Positions 6,297-13,896 of a stretch of 16,751 nt of DNA are shown piece after piece. The position numbers and the translations under genes are program-made. The number at the start of each line of letters is the position of its first letter. Position 1 is the stretch's first letter. The stretch is from Clostridiales bacterium (GTDB lineage Bacteria; Bacillota; Clostridia; Lachnospirales; Lachnospiraceae): NCBI GenBank assembly GCA_018369015.1, contig JAGZDD010000079.1, positions 1 to 16,751 of the forward strand, written 5' to 3'. Under the pieces are notes generated by a model. It had not been told where the DNA came from and ran no database searches. It saw only the letters and a list, made by a program, of their open reading frames with translations.

Positions 6297-7379
6297 ATGA
6301 AGGATGTAAAAAACATTTATAACGCGGCAATTATCGGGTGCGGCTGGATCGGGGAATCCAAGCACGTCGTAGGTCTTATGGCAAACCCGGATATCCGGCT
6401 TGTGGCTTTGTGCGATATTGATGTGGCTAAGGCAGAGCGTGTTAATGAACAATACCATGCAGGGGCGAAGATTTACAGTGATTACAAAGAAATGCTTAAG
6501 GATGAAACGATTGACATTGTCCATATTGCCGTGCCTAATCCGCTCCACTGCCAGCTTACCTGCGATGCCCTCAATGCAGGAAAGCATGTGCTTTGCGAAA
6601 AACCAATGGCTATGACAAAGGCGGAATGTGAATTGATGATAGATACGGCAAAGAAAAATGACCGCAAGCTCACCGTTGGCTATCAGTGGAGGTACCGTCC
6701 GGAAACACTTTATATTAAAGATTACTGCGCCGCCGGGAAGCTTGGCAATATTTATTATGCCAAAGCTCACGGCACACGCTTCCGCGGCGTTCCTGCCTGG
6801 GGAGAATATTGCACAGGCAAAAACGGCGGAGGCATTTTAATTGACGGCGCGCCCCATTCCCTTGATCTGACTTTATGGGCCATGGATAATTATGAGCCGT
6901 ACAGCGTTAAGGCTTATACGGGCCGGAACATGGTCAGCCACCAGGACGGCGGGCCATGGGGAACCTGGCCCGCAGAAGCGTTCAATGTGGAAGATACGGG
7001 AATGGCTTTAATACGGATGAAAAATGGAGCGGTCATTTACCTTGAGGCTGCCTGGGCTATGAATATGCTTCAGGACGATATGAAAGCCACCTTTGTAGGC
7101 ACCGAAGCCGGAATCGATATGTTTAATAAAGGCGGGGTACGCATTTGCGGTGTGGAAAACGGCAAGCCTTATGTTATGGAACCGGATATGAGCGTGTCGC
7201 CGGCTCCCTTTGCCTATCGACCCTTAGATCCGATTTTCAGGGAGTCCGTGGAATTTGTCAAAGCTATTCGCGAGGATGCCGTTCCTTTTGTTGACCCGGC
7301 CCAGGCGATGGTCGTCACACAGATTATTGAAGGAATTTATGAGTCTGCTAAAACCGGAAAAGAATATTTCTTTGATTAA
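6297..7379 (+). CDS. Gfo/Idh/MocA family NAD(P)-dependent sugar dehydrogenase
   Basis: A 360-residue cytoplasmic oxidoreductase. The N-terminal Rossmann domain has GCGWIG (14-19) and an acidic residue at the end of the second strand (ALCDID, 38-43), which favours NAD over NADP. Next come AVPNPLH (78-84) and the catalytic-lysine motif EKP (101-103). The C-terminal alpha/beta domain carries GGGILIDGAPHSLD (177-190) with Asp183 and His187, the usual substrate and proton-relay residues. Family members oxidise sugars and glycosides at various carbons; DgpA and YcjS oxidise C3 of glucosides. Beside a TIM-barrel isomerase and with a C-glycoside deglycosidase pair in the same window, C3 oxidation of a glycoside is the most attractive role. 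Sequence alone cannot exclude inositol or another sugar. The gap to the next gene is 128 bases and contains a GC hairpin. Confidence 0.8.
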   Translation: MKDVKNIYNAAIIGCGWIGESKHVVGLMANPDIRLVALCDIDVAKAERVNEQYHAGAKIYSDYKEMLKDETIDIVHIAVPNPLHCQLTCDALNAGKHVLCEKPMAMTKAECELMIDTAKKNDRKLTVGYQWRYRPETLYIKDYCAAGKLGNIYYAKAHGTRFRGVPAWGEYCTGKNGGGILIDGAPHSLDLTLWAMDNYEPYSVKAYTGRNMVSHQDGGPWGTWPAEAFNVEDTGMALIRMKNGAVIYLEAAWAMNMLQDDMKATFVGTEAGIDMFNKGGVRICGVENGKPYVMEPDMSVSPAPFAYRPLDPIFRESVEFVKAIREDAVPFVDPAQAMVVTQIIEGIYESAKTGKEYFFD

Positions 7380-7444
7380 ATACGAAAGGCCTAAGGCGGA
7401 AGGAAAAAGCTTTTGAGCCGATGACGGGGAGACATTGATACCGC

Positions 7445-7461
7445 GCGGCGCGCAGCGCCGC
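7445..7461 (+). other. GC hairpin between dehydrogenase and binding-protein genes
   Basis: GCGGCGC (7445-7451) and GCGCCGC (7455-7461) form a perfect 7-bp stem with a three-base loop, embedded in an otherwise moderate-GC stretch. No U-run follows, so it is not a terminator. Just upstream of a solute-binding protein gene, such a hairpin often protects the downstream message from decay or sets relative expression; that role is inferred. I see no good promoter in 7380-7507. Confidence 0.5.
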
Positions 7462-7507
7462 TGCGAATGAAAACCAACGTATAAGGTTAATTTTGGAGGA
7501 TAAAGGT

Positions 7508-9160
7508 ATGAAATTAAAAAGACTTGCAGCATTATGTATGGCGTCAGTTATGGCCTTTTCACTGACGGCCTGCGGTAATTCTGAAGGAGGAGCCGGTACA
7601 AATACAGGAACGGCAGAAGATACCAGAACAAATGTATCAAACGGGGAAACTAAGAGCCAGGCGGAAGGTGGACAGGTTGAAGACGGACAAAACAAGGAGC
7701 CTGAAAACAGCGGGCAGGACGGCGGCGCCGGCGATGAAGACCTGGCAGATATTGAAGTGATGTTCTGGACGCTAAATACCATTCCTTCGGATCTTGAGAC
7801 GGTGGAAGACGCGATCAATGCCATTACTGAGGAAAAGATCAATACAACCGTACATTTGAATATTATTGAAATGGGCAGTTATACACAGCAGCTTAATTTG
7901 ATGATGTCCGGTAGCGAGAAGCTGGATTTAATGGTGACGCTTCCTGGGGATTCCGCGCATTTTAATTCAATGACAAGTCAAAATCAGCTGACGGATTTGA
8001 CAGATTTGCTCACAGAATATGCGCCGCAGCTTCTTGAAACTGTTCCGGAAAGCTGGATTGACGGAACATCCATTAATGGCAGGATTTATTCTGTACCGTC
8101 CTTTGGAGACAAAGCGACGCCGTTATGCTTTATTTGCCGGAAGGATGTTCTTGATGAAACCGGCATTGACCCGGATTCCGTAAAAAATGCCGATGATCTG
8201 GACGCGCTGTTTGCTAAGGTCAAAGAGCTGCACCCGGATATGACGCCTGTGGCTATCGGCAGTCAGAAAATTATTATGACGCCCTATTCCCTGAACAGCG
8301 ACGGCGAATTTATAAAGTACGAGGGGCTTGGCGAGGGCGATAATTCAATTATCAGTATTATGGGGAACGAAGGCTCTGAGATTTTAAACTATTATGAAAC
8401 CGACGAATACAAAGCAACGATTGAACGTATGAAGGAATGGTACGACAAGGGGTATTTATATAAAGACGGTTCCACATACGATGAAATGGCGGAAACTCTG
8501 ATTCTTGCTGGCAACTATTTTGGAACGTTTAAAATGCAGGCCGTCGGAACTGAGGCGTCCTCCAGCGCCACCTGCGGCCACGAAATGTATTTTATCCAGC
8601 TAGACGACAGCCCGGTCATTGATACAGTCGCTTTGCGTAAGTTTACATGGGCGGTACCGGTGACAGCCACAGAGCCGGAGGCTGCGGTGAAATTTATGAA
8701 TCTGCTGTATACGGATGCCGAGGTACTAAACCTTGTGACCTGGGGCGTGGAAGGCGTCCATTATCAGACACTTGAAGACGGCTCTATTGATTTTATGGAT
8801 GGCCAGGATGCAAATAATTGCGGCTATTATCTCGGAGACTGTACGGCGATTTTCGGAAACGGCTTTTTAGCGAAGGTGCGTAAAGGCCAGGATGCGGATT
8901 TGAGAGAAAAGTCTAAGGAGCTGAACCTTTCGGCACAGGTTTCAAGATTTAACGGTTTTAGCTTTGATACGGCAGGGCTTGAAAATGAGGTTGCCGGTTT
9001 GACAAATACAGTGGAGCAGTACCGCCCGGCACTGGCCTGCGGCCTGTATACAGAGGACTATTATCAGGAGTTTTTACAAAAGCTAAAAGATAATGGGGTT
9101 GAGAAATATTTGGACACGATTCAGGAACAGCTTGATGCGTGGAGCAAAGAAAGTAACTAA
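7508..9160 (+). CDS. Extracellular solute-binding lipoprotein (ABC type, DUF3502-like)
   Basis: A 550-residue lipoprotein. MKLKRLAALC and a hydrophobic stretch lead to the lipobox LTAC with Cys22 as the lipidated residue. Residues 23-79 are a low-complexity Gly/Thr/Glu/Asn/Gln-rich linker that would hold the domain off the membrane. From about 82 (DIEVMFWTLN) the protein follows the fold of large carbohydrate-binding proteins of ABC importers (LplA/LipO type). The C-terminal part (FTWAVPVTATEPEAAVKF onward, and VSRFNGFSFDT) looks like the DUF3502 region. GGAGG lies eight bases before ATG 7508, so a TTG at 7493 is not the start. No permease or ATPase gene is in the window. Instead a GPH symporter lies two genes downstream, so this protein either serves a distant ABC transporter or acts as a capture or sensing lipoprotein. 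Confidence 0.85.
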   Translation: MKLKRLAALCMASVMAFSLTACGNSEGGAGTNTGTAEDTRTNVSNGETKSQAEGGQVEDGQNKEPENSGQDGGAGDEDLADIEVMFWTLNTIPSDLETVEDAINAITEEKINTTVHLNIIEMGSYTQQLNLMMSGSEKLDLMVTLPGDSAHFNSMTSQNQLTDLTDLLTEYAPQLLETVPESWIDGTSINGRIYSVPSFGDKATPLCFICRKDVLDETGIDPDSVKNADDLDALFAKVKELHPDMTPVAIGSQKIIMTPYSLNSDGEFIKYEGLGEGDNSIISIMGNEGSEILNYYETDEYKATIERMKEWYDKGYLYKDGSTYDEMAETLILAGNYFGTFKMQAVGTEASSSATCGHEMYFIQLDDSPVIDTVALRKFTWAVPVTATEPEAAVKFMNLLYTDAEVLNLVTWGVEGVHYQTLEDGSIDFMDGQDANNCGYYLGDCTAIFGNGFLAKVRKGQDADLREKSKELNLSAQVSRFNGFSFDTAGLENEVAGLTNTVEQYRPALACGLYTEDYYQEFLQKLKDNGVEKYLDTIQEQLDAWSKESN

Positions 9161-9175
9161 AGGAGAAGAAAGAAA

Positions 9176-10159
9176 ATGTATATTTTGGGCTTATCCTTCG
9201 GAAAAAAGAATGCGAATACAGATATACTTGTAAAGGAAGCGCTTTACGGCGCCAGAGATGCAATGCCTGACGCAGATATTAAATTTATAAATACTGTGCG
9301 CTTAAAAATTGACCGCTGTATTGGATGCGGCGCCTGTTCCACAAGCCTTGAGCAAGGCGGCGATAATCCGTGTGTGGTTAAGGATGATTTTCAAATGCTT
9401 GAGGAGGAGGTACGCCGGGCCGATGCGCTGATCGTCGGCGCACCGGTCTATGTGCTTCAACCGGTAGGGCAGTTTAAGAATTTTGTAGACAGATTTTCGT
9501 GCCGCCATGACGTATCTGCCATTAACTGGGTGCTGGATCAAAGAAAGACCGGACAGATGCCGGGAAATGCGCAGGATTTTCCAATGGAGCGATTAAAACG
9601 CCGCAGCGTATCTTTTATTTCGGTGGGCGGCGCAACAACAAAGAATTGGGTATCTATGGGAACAGCAACCATGCATCTTTTTGCCATATCCGCAATGATG
9701 AAGGTCATTGGCAACTATGACGCCCATCATATGGGAACGATCGGGAATCCCTATCTGGATGAAAAGCTTATTGAAGATATGCATGAAATGGGAAAACGGA
9801 CGGCGCTGGCAGCCACAGATGAAACGACTTACGGCGGCTGGTTCGGCGATGAGGGAACATGTCCGGTCTGCCACCAGAATTTATTGTCCGTCAATGGAAC
9901 GACAACTGTGGAATGTCCGCTCTGCGGTATTGAAGGCACGCTGTCGGTGGATAACGGGCGGCTCCATGTGGAATTTTCAAAAGAGCAGCAAGAGCGGGCC
10001 AGGGGAACCTTTAAGGGGCTTCGGGAACATACGGTAGAAATACAGGGCTTTGGCGCTATCTGCGGACCGAAGCTTATGGCAAACAAAGACATGCTTGAGG
10101 AAAAAATGCGGCGTATAAAAAACTTTGATCAGTTGATCACCAAAGGAGAACGTCTATGA
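9176..10159 (+). CDS. Flavodoxin-fold NAD(P)H oxidoreductase with FeS-type and zinc-ribbon-type cysteines
   Basis: A 327-residue flavodoxin-fold protein, probably FMN-binding. The N-terminus MYILGLSFGKKNANTD is the phosphate-binding loop of NADPH-dependent FMN reductases, and VGAPVYV (87-93) is the second flavin-contact region. Cys48, 51, 54 and 66 form a CxxCxxC...C cluster at the place where iron-sulfur flavoproteins (Isf type) carry their 4Fe-4S ligands, although the last spacing is longer than usual. Cys229, 232, 247 and 250 (CPVC...CPLC) form a likely rubredoxin or zinc-ribbon knuckle in the C-terminal third. AGGAGA is nine bases before the start. It follows the binding protein by 15 bases and overlaps the symporter start by four bases (ATGA), so it is translationally coupled. 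A redox role on the sugar or on the released aglycone is plausible; the substrate cannot be told. Confidence 0.7.
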   Translation: MYILGLSFGKKNANTDILVKEALYGARDAMPDADIKFINTVRLKIDRCIGCGACSTSLEQGGDNPCVVKDDFQMLEEEVRRADALIVGAPVYVLQPVGQFKNFVDRFSCRHDVSAINWVLDQRKTGQMPGNAQDFPMERLKRRSVSFISVGGATTKNWVSMGTATMHLFAISAMMKVIGNYDAHHMGTIGNPYLDEKLIEDMHEMGKRTALAATDETTYGGWFGDEGTCPVCHQNLLSVNGTTTVECPLCGIEGTLSVDNGRLHVEFSKEQQERARGTFKGLREHTVEIQGFGAICGPKLMANKDMLEEKMRRIKNFDQLITKGERL

Positions 10160-11505
10160 GCTCCCGGGAAAAACGGCTGTCCAAAGTAACGCTGCTGGCT
10201 TATGGTGTCGGGGATTTTGCCAGCAACCTTACGAATACATTTATTGGAAGCTACTTAAGTCTTTTTTATACCGATGTGGTTGGACTGGCGCCTGCGGTCG
10301 TTTCGATGATCATGCTCATTGCCAGGATATGGGACGGTATTAATGATCCGATGTTTGGAGCAATCGCGGAGCGGACTCATACGAAGAAAGGAAGATTCAG
10401 ACCCTATATTTTTTACTTTACCCCTTTTCTGGCGCTGTCCGCAGTCCTTGTATTTATTAAATTTGGAACAGGAACAACGGCGGTGATATGGGCGGCGGTG
10501 ACATATATTGCCTACGGCATGTTATTTACTGTCGTAAACCTGTCCTATGGCTCCCTGTCTACGGTAATGACCGCAAATCCAGAGGATATTTCTTTGCTGA
10601 CCAGCTACCGGATGATGGGAACGAATTTAAGTTCCGTTGTATTAAGCGCCTTATCTCCGGTACTCTTACAGGCGTTTTCCGGCAGCAGTCAGTATACCGC
10701 CGGAGGCTATACAAAATTGATGATCATTTACGCCTTATGCTCGATCCCGCTATTTTATTTTGTTTACGCCAAGTGTAAAGAAAACATTACGCCCCAGGGA
10801 GGAACGGTAAAAGTTCCGGTATCTCATAGTATTAAATATTGCCTGACAAATAAACCGCTGATGATTATTTTTGCTTTAATGATTATTGCCATGACCGCTT
10901 TCTTTGGGAGAATGGCGGTAGTGCTCTACTATATCCTTTATGTGCTTGAGCGTCCGGATTTGATCAGTATATTTATGGCCCTTCCGTCGGTTATGACGAT
11001 TATCGGTATTTTTGTGACCAAAAATTATATTTTAAAATTCGGGAAAAAAAGAATGGCCGCCATCGGCTATATTGGCGCGGGCCTTTCATTAATTGCCATC
11101 TATTTTACAGATCCGTCGAACATCGGGCTAATGCTTGTTTTCCATGGATTGTACGGTCTTTTTTGTTTTTCTTTCCCTATCCCTATGTCCATGATACCGG
11201 AAGCTATTAATTATCAGGAGGAACGCACGGGGATACGGACCGACGGCATGGCCTATGCCAGCACATCGCTGTCAACAAAATTTGGAAATGCCATAGGCCC
11301 GTCGGTAGCCCTGCTGATTATGGGAAGCTTTGGCTATGTCGCTAATGCGCCTCAGACACCGGAAGCGATTTACGGGATTAATCTGTCGGTCAATCTCATA
11401 TTTGGCATTATTTACTTATTAGCTCTGATCCCTCTGTTTTTCTATCCGCTCAATGAAGAAAAAAACGCCAGAATCCAGGAGATATTAGATACCAGACGGC
11501 TCTAA
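10156..11505 (+). CDS. GPH family sugar:cation symporter
   Basis: A 449-residue integral membrane protein of the glycoside-pentoside-hexuronide:cation symporter family (MelB/XynB-like, MFS fold). The N-terminus KVTLLAYGVGDFASNLTNTF and the following YLSLFYTDVVGL are family hallmarks. RIWDGINDPMFGAIAERTHTKKGRFRPYI (cut here to the motif DGINDPMFG...KGRFRPY) is the loop 2-3 signature, whose Asp residues bind the coupling cation in MelB. About 12 membrane segments are apparent. A second signature near residue 345-365 (PMSMIPEAINYQEERTG) is also present. It overlaps the upstream stop codon by four bases, with AGGAG just upstream. As last gene of the operon it ends inside the convergent regulator gene. 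Cargo is likely a glycoside or its sugar, judged only from neighbours. Confidence 0.88.
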   Translation: MSSREKRLSKVTLLAYGVGDFASNLTNTFIGSYLSLFYTDVVGLAPAVVSMIMLIARIWDGINDPMFGAIAERTHTKKGRFRPYIFYFTPFLALSAVLVFIKFGTGTTAVIWAAVTYIAYGMLFTVVNLSYGSLSTVMTANPEDISLLTSYRMMGTNLSSVVLSALSPVLLQAFSGSSQYTAGGYTKLMIIYALCSIPLFYFVYAKCKENITPQGGTVKVPVSHSIKYCLTNKPLMIIFALMIIAMTAFFGRMAVVLYYILYVLERPDLISIFMALPSVMTIIGIFVTKNYILKFGKKRMAAIGYIGAGLSLIAIYFTDPSNIGLMLVFHGLYGLFCFSFPIPMSMIPEAINYQEERTGIRTDGMAYASTSLSTKFGNAIGPSVALLIMGSFGYVANAPQTPEAIYGINLSVNLIFGIIYLLALIPLFFYPLNEEKNARIQEILDTRRL

Positions 11506-13896
11506 AATCATTTCAAAAAGATAAAGACTATTGCTTTGCGGCCTCACCTTCAGGGTGAGGCTTTCTTTTGTGCGTATGTAGATCGTCCGGGTTTCAGGAA
11601 CGCAGGAGGCTTTCAGGTAATAGAGGGCCTCAGAGGAAATATTCATCGCATGGATCAAATAATCCTCCTCATCAAGATTGCTGTGAGAAAATCCCTGGGT
11701 ATCAATATCAAGAATACTGCCGTTAATATAGTCTAAATGCTTGCGTCGGATAAAATAAGTTCCTTCGGGAATATGTTCCAGTATGTAGTCTGTGGTTTTG
11801 GACAGCTCCTTGCTAAATAGCCGGGCAACGTCATGAAGGCTTGTCATGGAAGTATATAAAAGCCTTTGCTCATAGCTTAAATCCGAATAACGGTACACAA
11901 GCAGGCGGTAGTCACCGGGGCGGTTCGCTGTGAGCACAAAGCCCGGCCCGCGGCCAAGCTCGTATGGTCCAAGCTGATTCAGGAATGAAAGAGCATAGTA
12001 GACCGGTTTGGGAATCCCGTTTTTTCTAAAAAGACCGGGGCCGGTCTGACGGATGTCCGGGGAACCTGCGGGAAAGCCAGTAATATCCGATAACAGCCAA
12101 AAGCCTGTCAGCTCACAATATTTTTTTGCCGTGAGCATAAGCTCGATCATAAAAGCACCGTAAAAACAGGAATCGTTGATCAGCGTATTTTCTGTAACAT
12201 TAAAGCTTAATTTTGTCGCGTACAGAGGGATAGGGTGCCTGTAAATGCGGAATATTTCCTGGGTGGCTCCCTCCAGAGCACTCTGCAATATCTGGGGCTC
12301 CGGACATAAAGCATCACAGCCGTGGGCGTATTGCGTACCGTGAAAATAAATGGAAATAAAATCCGGCCGTATTCCTGCAACATTTAACGCGGTCAATGTA
12401 TCCGTAAGTCTTTTTGGGGGATGGCTTATATCAAAGCCCGGGCCGCCAAATGCGGCGGAAGGAATATGGCTTTTTAACAGGCTTCGGATATACAAAAAAC
12501 GCCGGGCATAATCCTGGCCGCTTTCTACAAAACTAAAATCCGGCTGCCAAAGCTCAAAGAGCCATGTACCGGTCCAGGCTTGACCATAGCGCAGGACGGC
12601 GTCATTTAAAAAGGCTTCAAACAGCCGGATAAAACGCCGGTTTTTTTCGCCGGGCTGAGCTGCCCCGGCGTTTACCTGCCTGGAATTAAAAAAGGCCGTC
12701 GGAGGTGTCCGTCCAAGCTCAATCAGAGGAATAAGGTTCATCTCCTTAAGTGTATCTAAAATACGATGGACATTTCCAAAAAGATATTTGCCGCTGCCGG
12801 ATTGTATGGGGATCACAGCGCTGCTGATAAAATGTTCCAGGCGTACATACCGGAAATGAAGAAGCTCGCGGGCCCGCCTGAATTGCTTTAAGAAATCCTT
12901 GTCCAGGAAATTCATCGCATGTCCGGCGTTAATGAGGCTGGTAAATGTCCTGGAAAGCTTTGGGGCATTTTCTATATCCGACAGATCCCCGTAAAAAATG
13001 TCCGAAGGCCCGGGGGCTTGCGATGGGCTTGCGGTGGAAGAGGAGTCTTCAAAATCCGCGAAAGGCGGGGTAAAATGGCCCTGTTCCTTTTCGCGGAAAG
13101 CGGTCGGCGTACATCCAAAATATTTCTTAAAAGCTTTTGAAAAAGCGGACGGATTGCCAAAGCCATTGCCCGCGGAAATTTCCGTCATGCTAAGGAACGT
13201 TTCCCGAAGCTGTTGTCTGGCATGGGAAAGGCGGACCTCCATAAGATAAGTATTAAAGCTTTTATGAAAATGCCTGGAAAAAAAGCGGGATAAATATTGG
13301 GGCGTTAAAAAAAATTCTTCAGCCAGCTCCGGTAAAGTGAGGTTTTTAGCATAGTTGTTTTCGATAAAACGGGAAAGCTCCCGGATACGGTCCGTATATT
13401 TTGAAGCCACAGCCGTGTCAGAAGCCGCCAGGAAACTTTTTTTTATTTCTGCAAGAAGCCCCAGGCACATGGATAATATTTCCAGATGATTTTGGGCCGC
13501 ATCGCACAAATAGAGATAAGCAATGCCGCTTACAAGAGAACGGATGCGGTTATAGTTTTTTTCCGGCTCCAGCGACGAATTGCAGCGGATCATCGCAAAA
13601 GGCCCAAGATAGCGTTCCACAAAGCTTTTGCGAAGGGCCAGATGTGTCATCTGGCACTGGGCGTCACTGTCAGCCGGAGAAAGGATGGCTTTGCAGCCAA
13701 AGTCAAGAATGATCAGATCGCCGCAGCCAAGCAAATGTTCCTGGCCGGAGGAGAGCCGGATCGTCATCCTGCCTTTGGTAACATGGATGATATGGACACT
13801 TTCTGCGCCGGTCCTAAGCCTGTCCGGTGCAATTTCAAGTGAGGCTTGCAGAGTATCGTTTTTTAAGCTTGCAATAGCAGTATCATTCGATTGCAT
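11485..13896 (-). CDS. AraC-type regulator with GH39-like domain, catalytic Glu residues replaced
   Basis: An 803-residue fusion. Residues about 1-160 are a cupin-type ligand domain (HIIHVTKGRMTIRL, CGDLIILDFG). Residues about 168-268 are an AraC double helix-turn-helix (LTLPELAEEFFLTPQYLSRFFSRHF, cited here as 187-211, and ISAGNGFGNPSAFSKAFKKYFG). A Ser/Pro-rich linker (282-298) leads to a GH39 (beta-xylosidase-like) TIM barrel at about 300-650 and a C-terminal beta domain. The GH39 acid/base motif WNEPN corresponds to WQPDF (450-454), without Glu, and the nucleophile motif YLTEW corresponds to YATKL (559-563), with Lys in place of Glu. It is therefore probably a sensor, not a hydrolase. Its start overlaps the previous gene by 14 bases with GGGGAGG upstream, so the two regulators are coupled. 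Its last codons overlap the convergent symporter gene by 21 bases and carry that operon's terminator on the other strand. The likely target is the adjacent sugar operon. Confidence 0.85.
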   Translation of the reverse strand: MQSNDTAIASLKNDTLQASLEIAPDRLRTGAESVHIIHVTKGRMTIRLSSGQEHLLGCGDLIILDFGCKAILSPADSDAQCQMTHLALRKSFVERYLGPFAMIRCNSSLEPEKNYNRIRSLVSGIAYLYLCDAAQNHLEILSMCLGLLAEIKKSFLAASDTAVASKYTDRIRELSRFIENNYAKNLTLPELAEEFFLTPQYLSRFFSRHFHKSFNTYLMEVRLSHARQQLRETFLSMTEISAGNGFGNPSAFSKAFKKYFGCTPTAFREKEQGHFTPPFADFEDSSSTASPSQAPGPSDIFYGDLSDIENAPKLSRTFTSLINAGHAMNFLDKDFLKQFRRARELLHFRYVRLEHFISSAVIPIQSGSGKYLFGNVHRILDTLKEMNLIPLIELGRTPPTAFFNSRQVNAGAAQPGEKNRRFIRLFEAFLNDAVLRYGQAWTGTWLFELWQPDFSFVESGQDYARRFLYIRSLLKSHIPSAAFGGPGFDISHPPKRLTDTLTALNVAGIRPDFISIYFHGTQYAHGCDALCPEPQILQSALEGATQEIFRIYRHPIPLYATKLSFNVTENTLINDSCFYGAFMIELMLTAKKYCELTGFWLLSDITGFPAGSPDIRQTGPGLFRKNGIPKPVYYALSFLNQLGPYELGRGPGFVLTANRPGDYRLLVYRYSDLSYEQRLLYTSMTSLHDVARLFSKELSKTTDYILEHIPEGTYFIRRKHLDYINGSILDIDTQGFSHSNLDEEDYLIHAMNISSEALYYLKASCVPETRTIYIRTKESLTLKVRPQSNSLYLFEMILEPSGI
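11541..11569 (+). terminator. Terminator of the sugar operon, embedded in convergent gene
   Basis: GCCTCACC (11541-11548) and GGTGAGGC (11554-11561) form a perfect 8-bp stem with loop TTCAG, followed by TTTCTTTT (11562-11569). It lies 36 bases after the symporter stop and entirely within the last ~30 codons of the minus-strand regulator, where the same bases encode LTLKVRP. It is well formed for the plus strand only. Confidence 0.9.

Noticed and set aside
7435..7485. Promoter before the solute-binding protein (TTGATA 7435, TATAAG 7480)
   Set aside because: Spacing is about 39 bases and no other -10 fits, so read-through from the upstream gene is more likely.
11461..11484. Minus-strand terminator after the first AraC-type gene
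   Set aside because: There is a U-run on the minus strand but no convincing stem before it.
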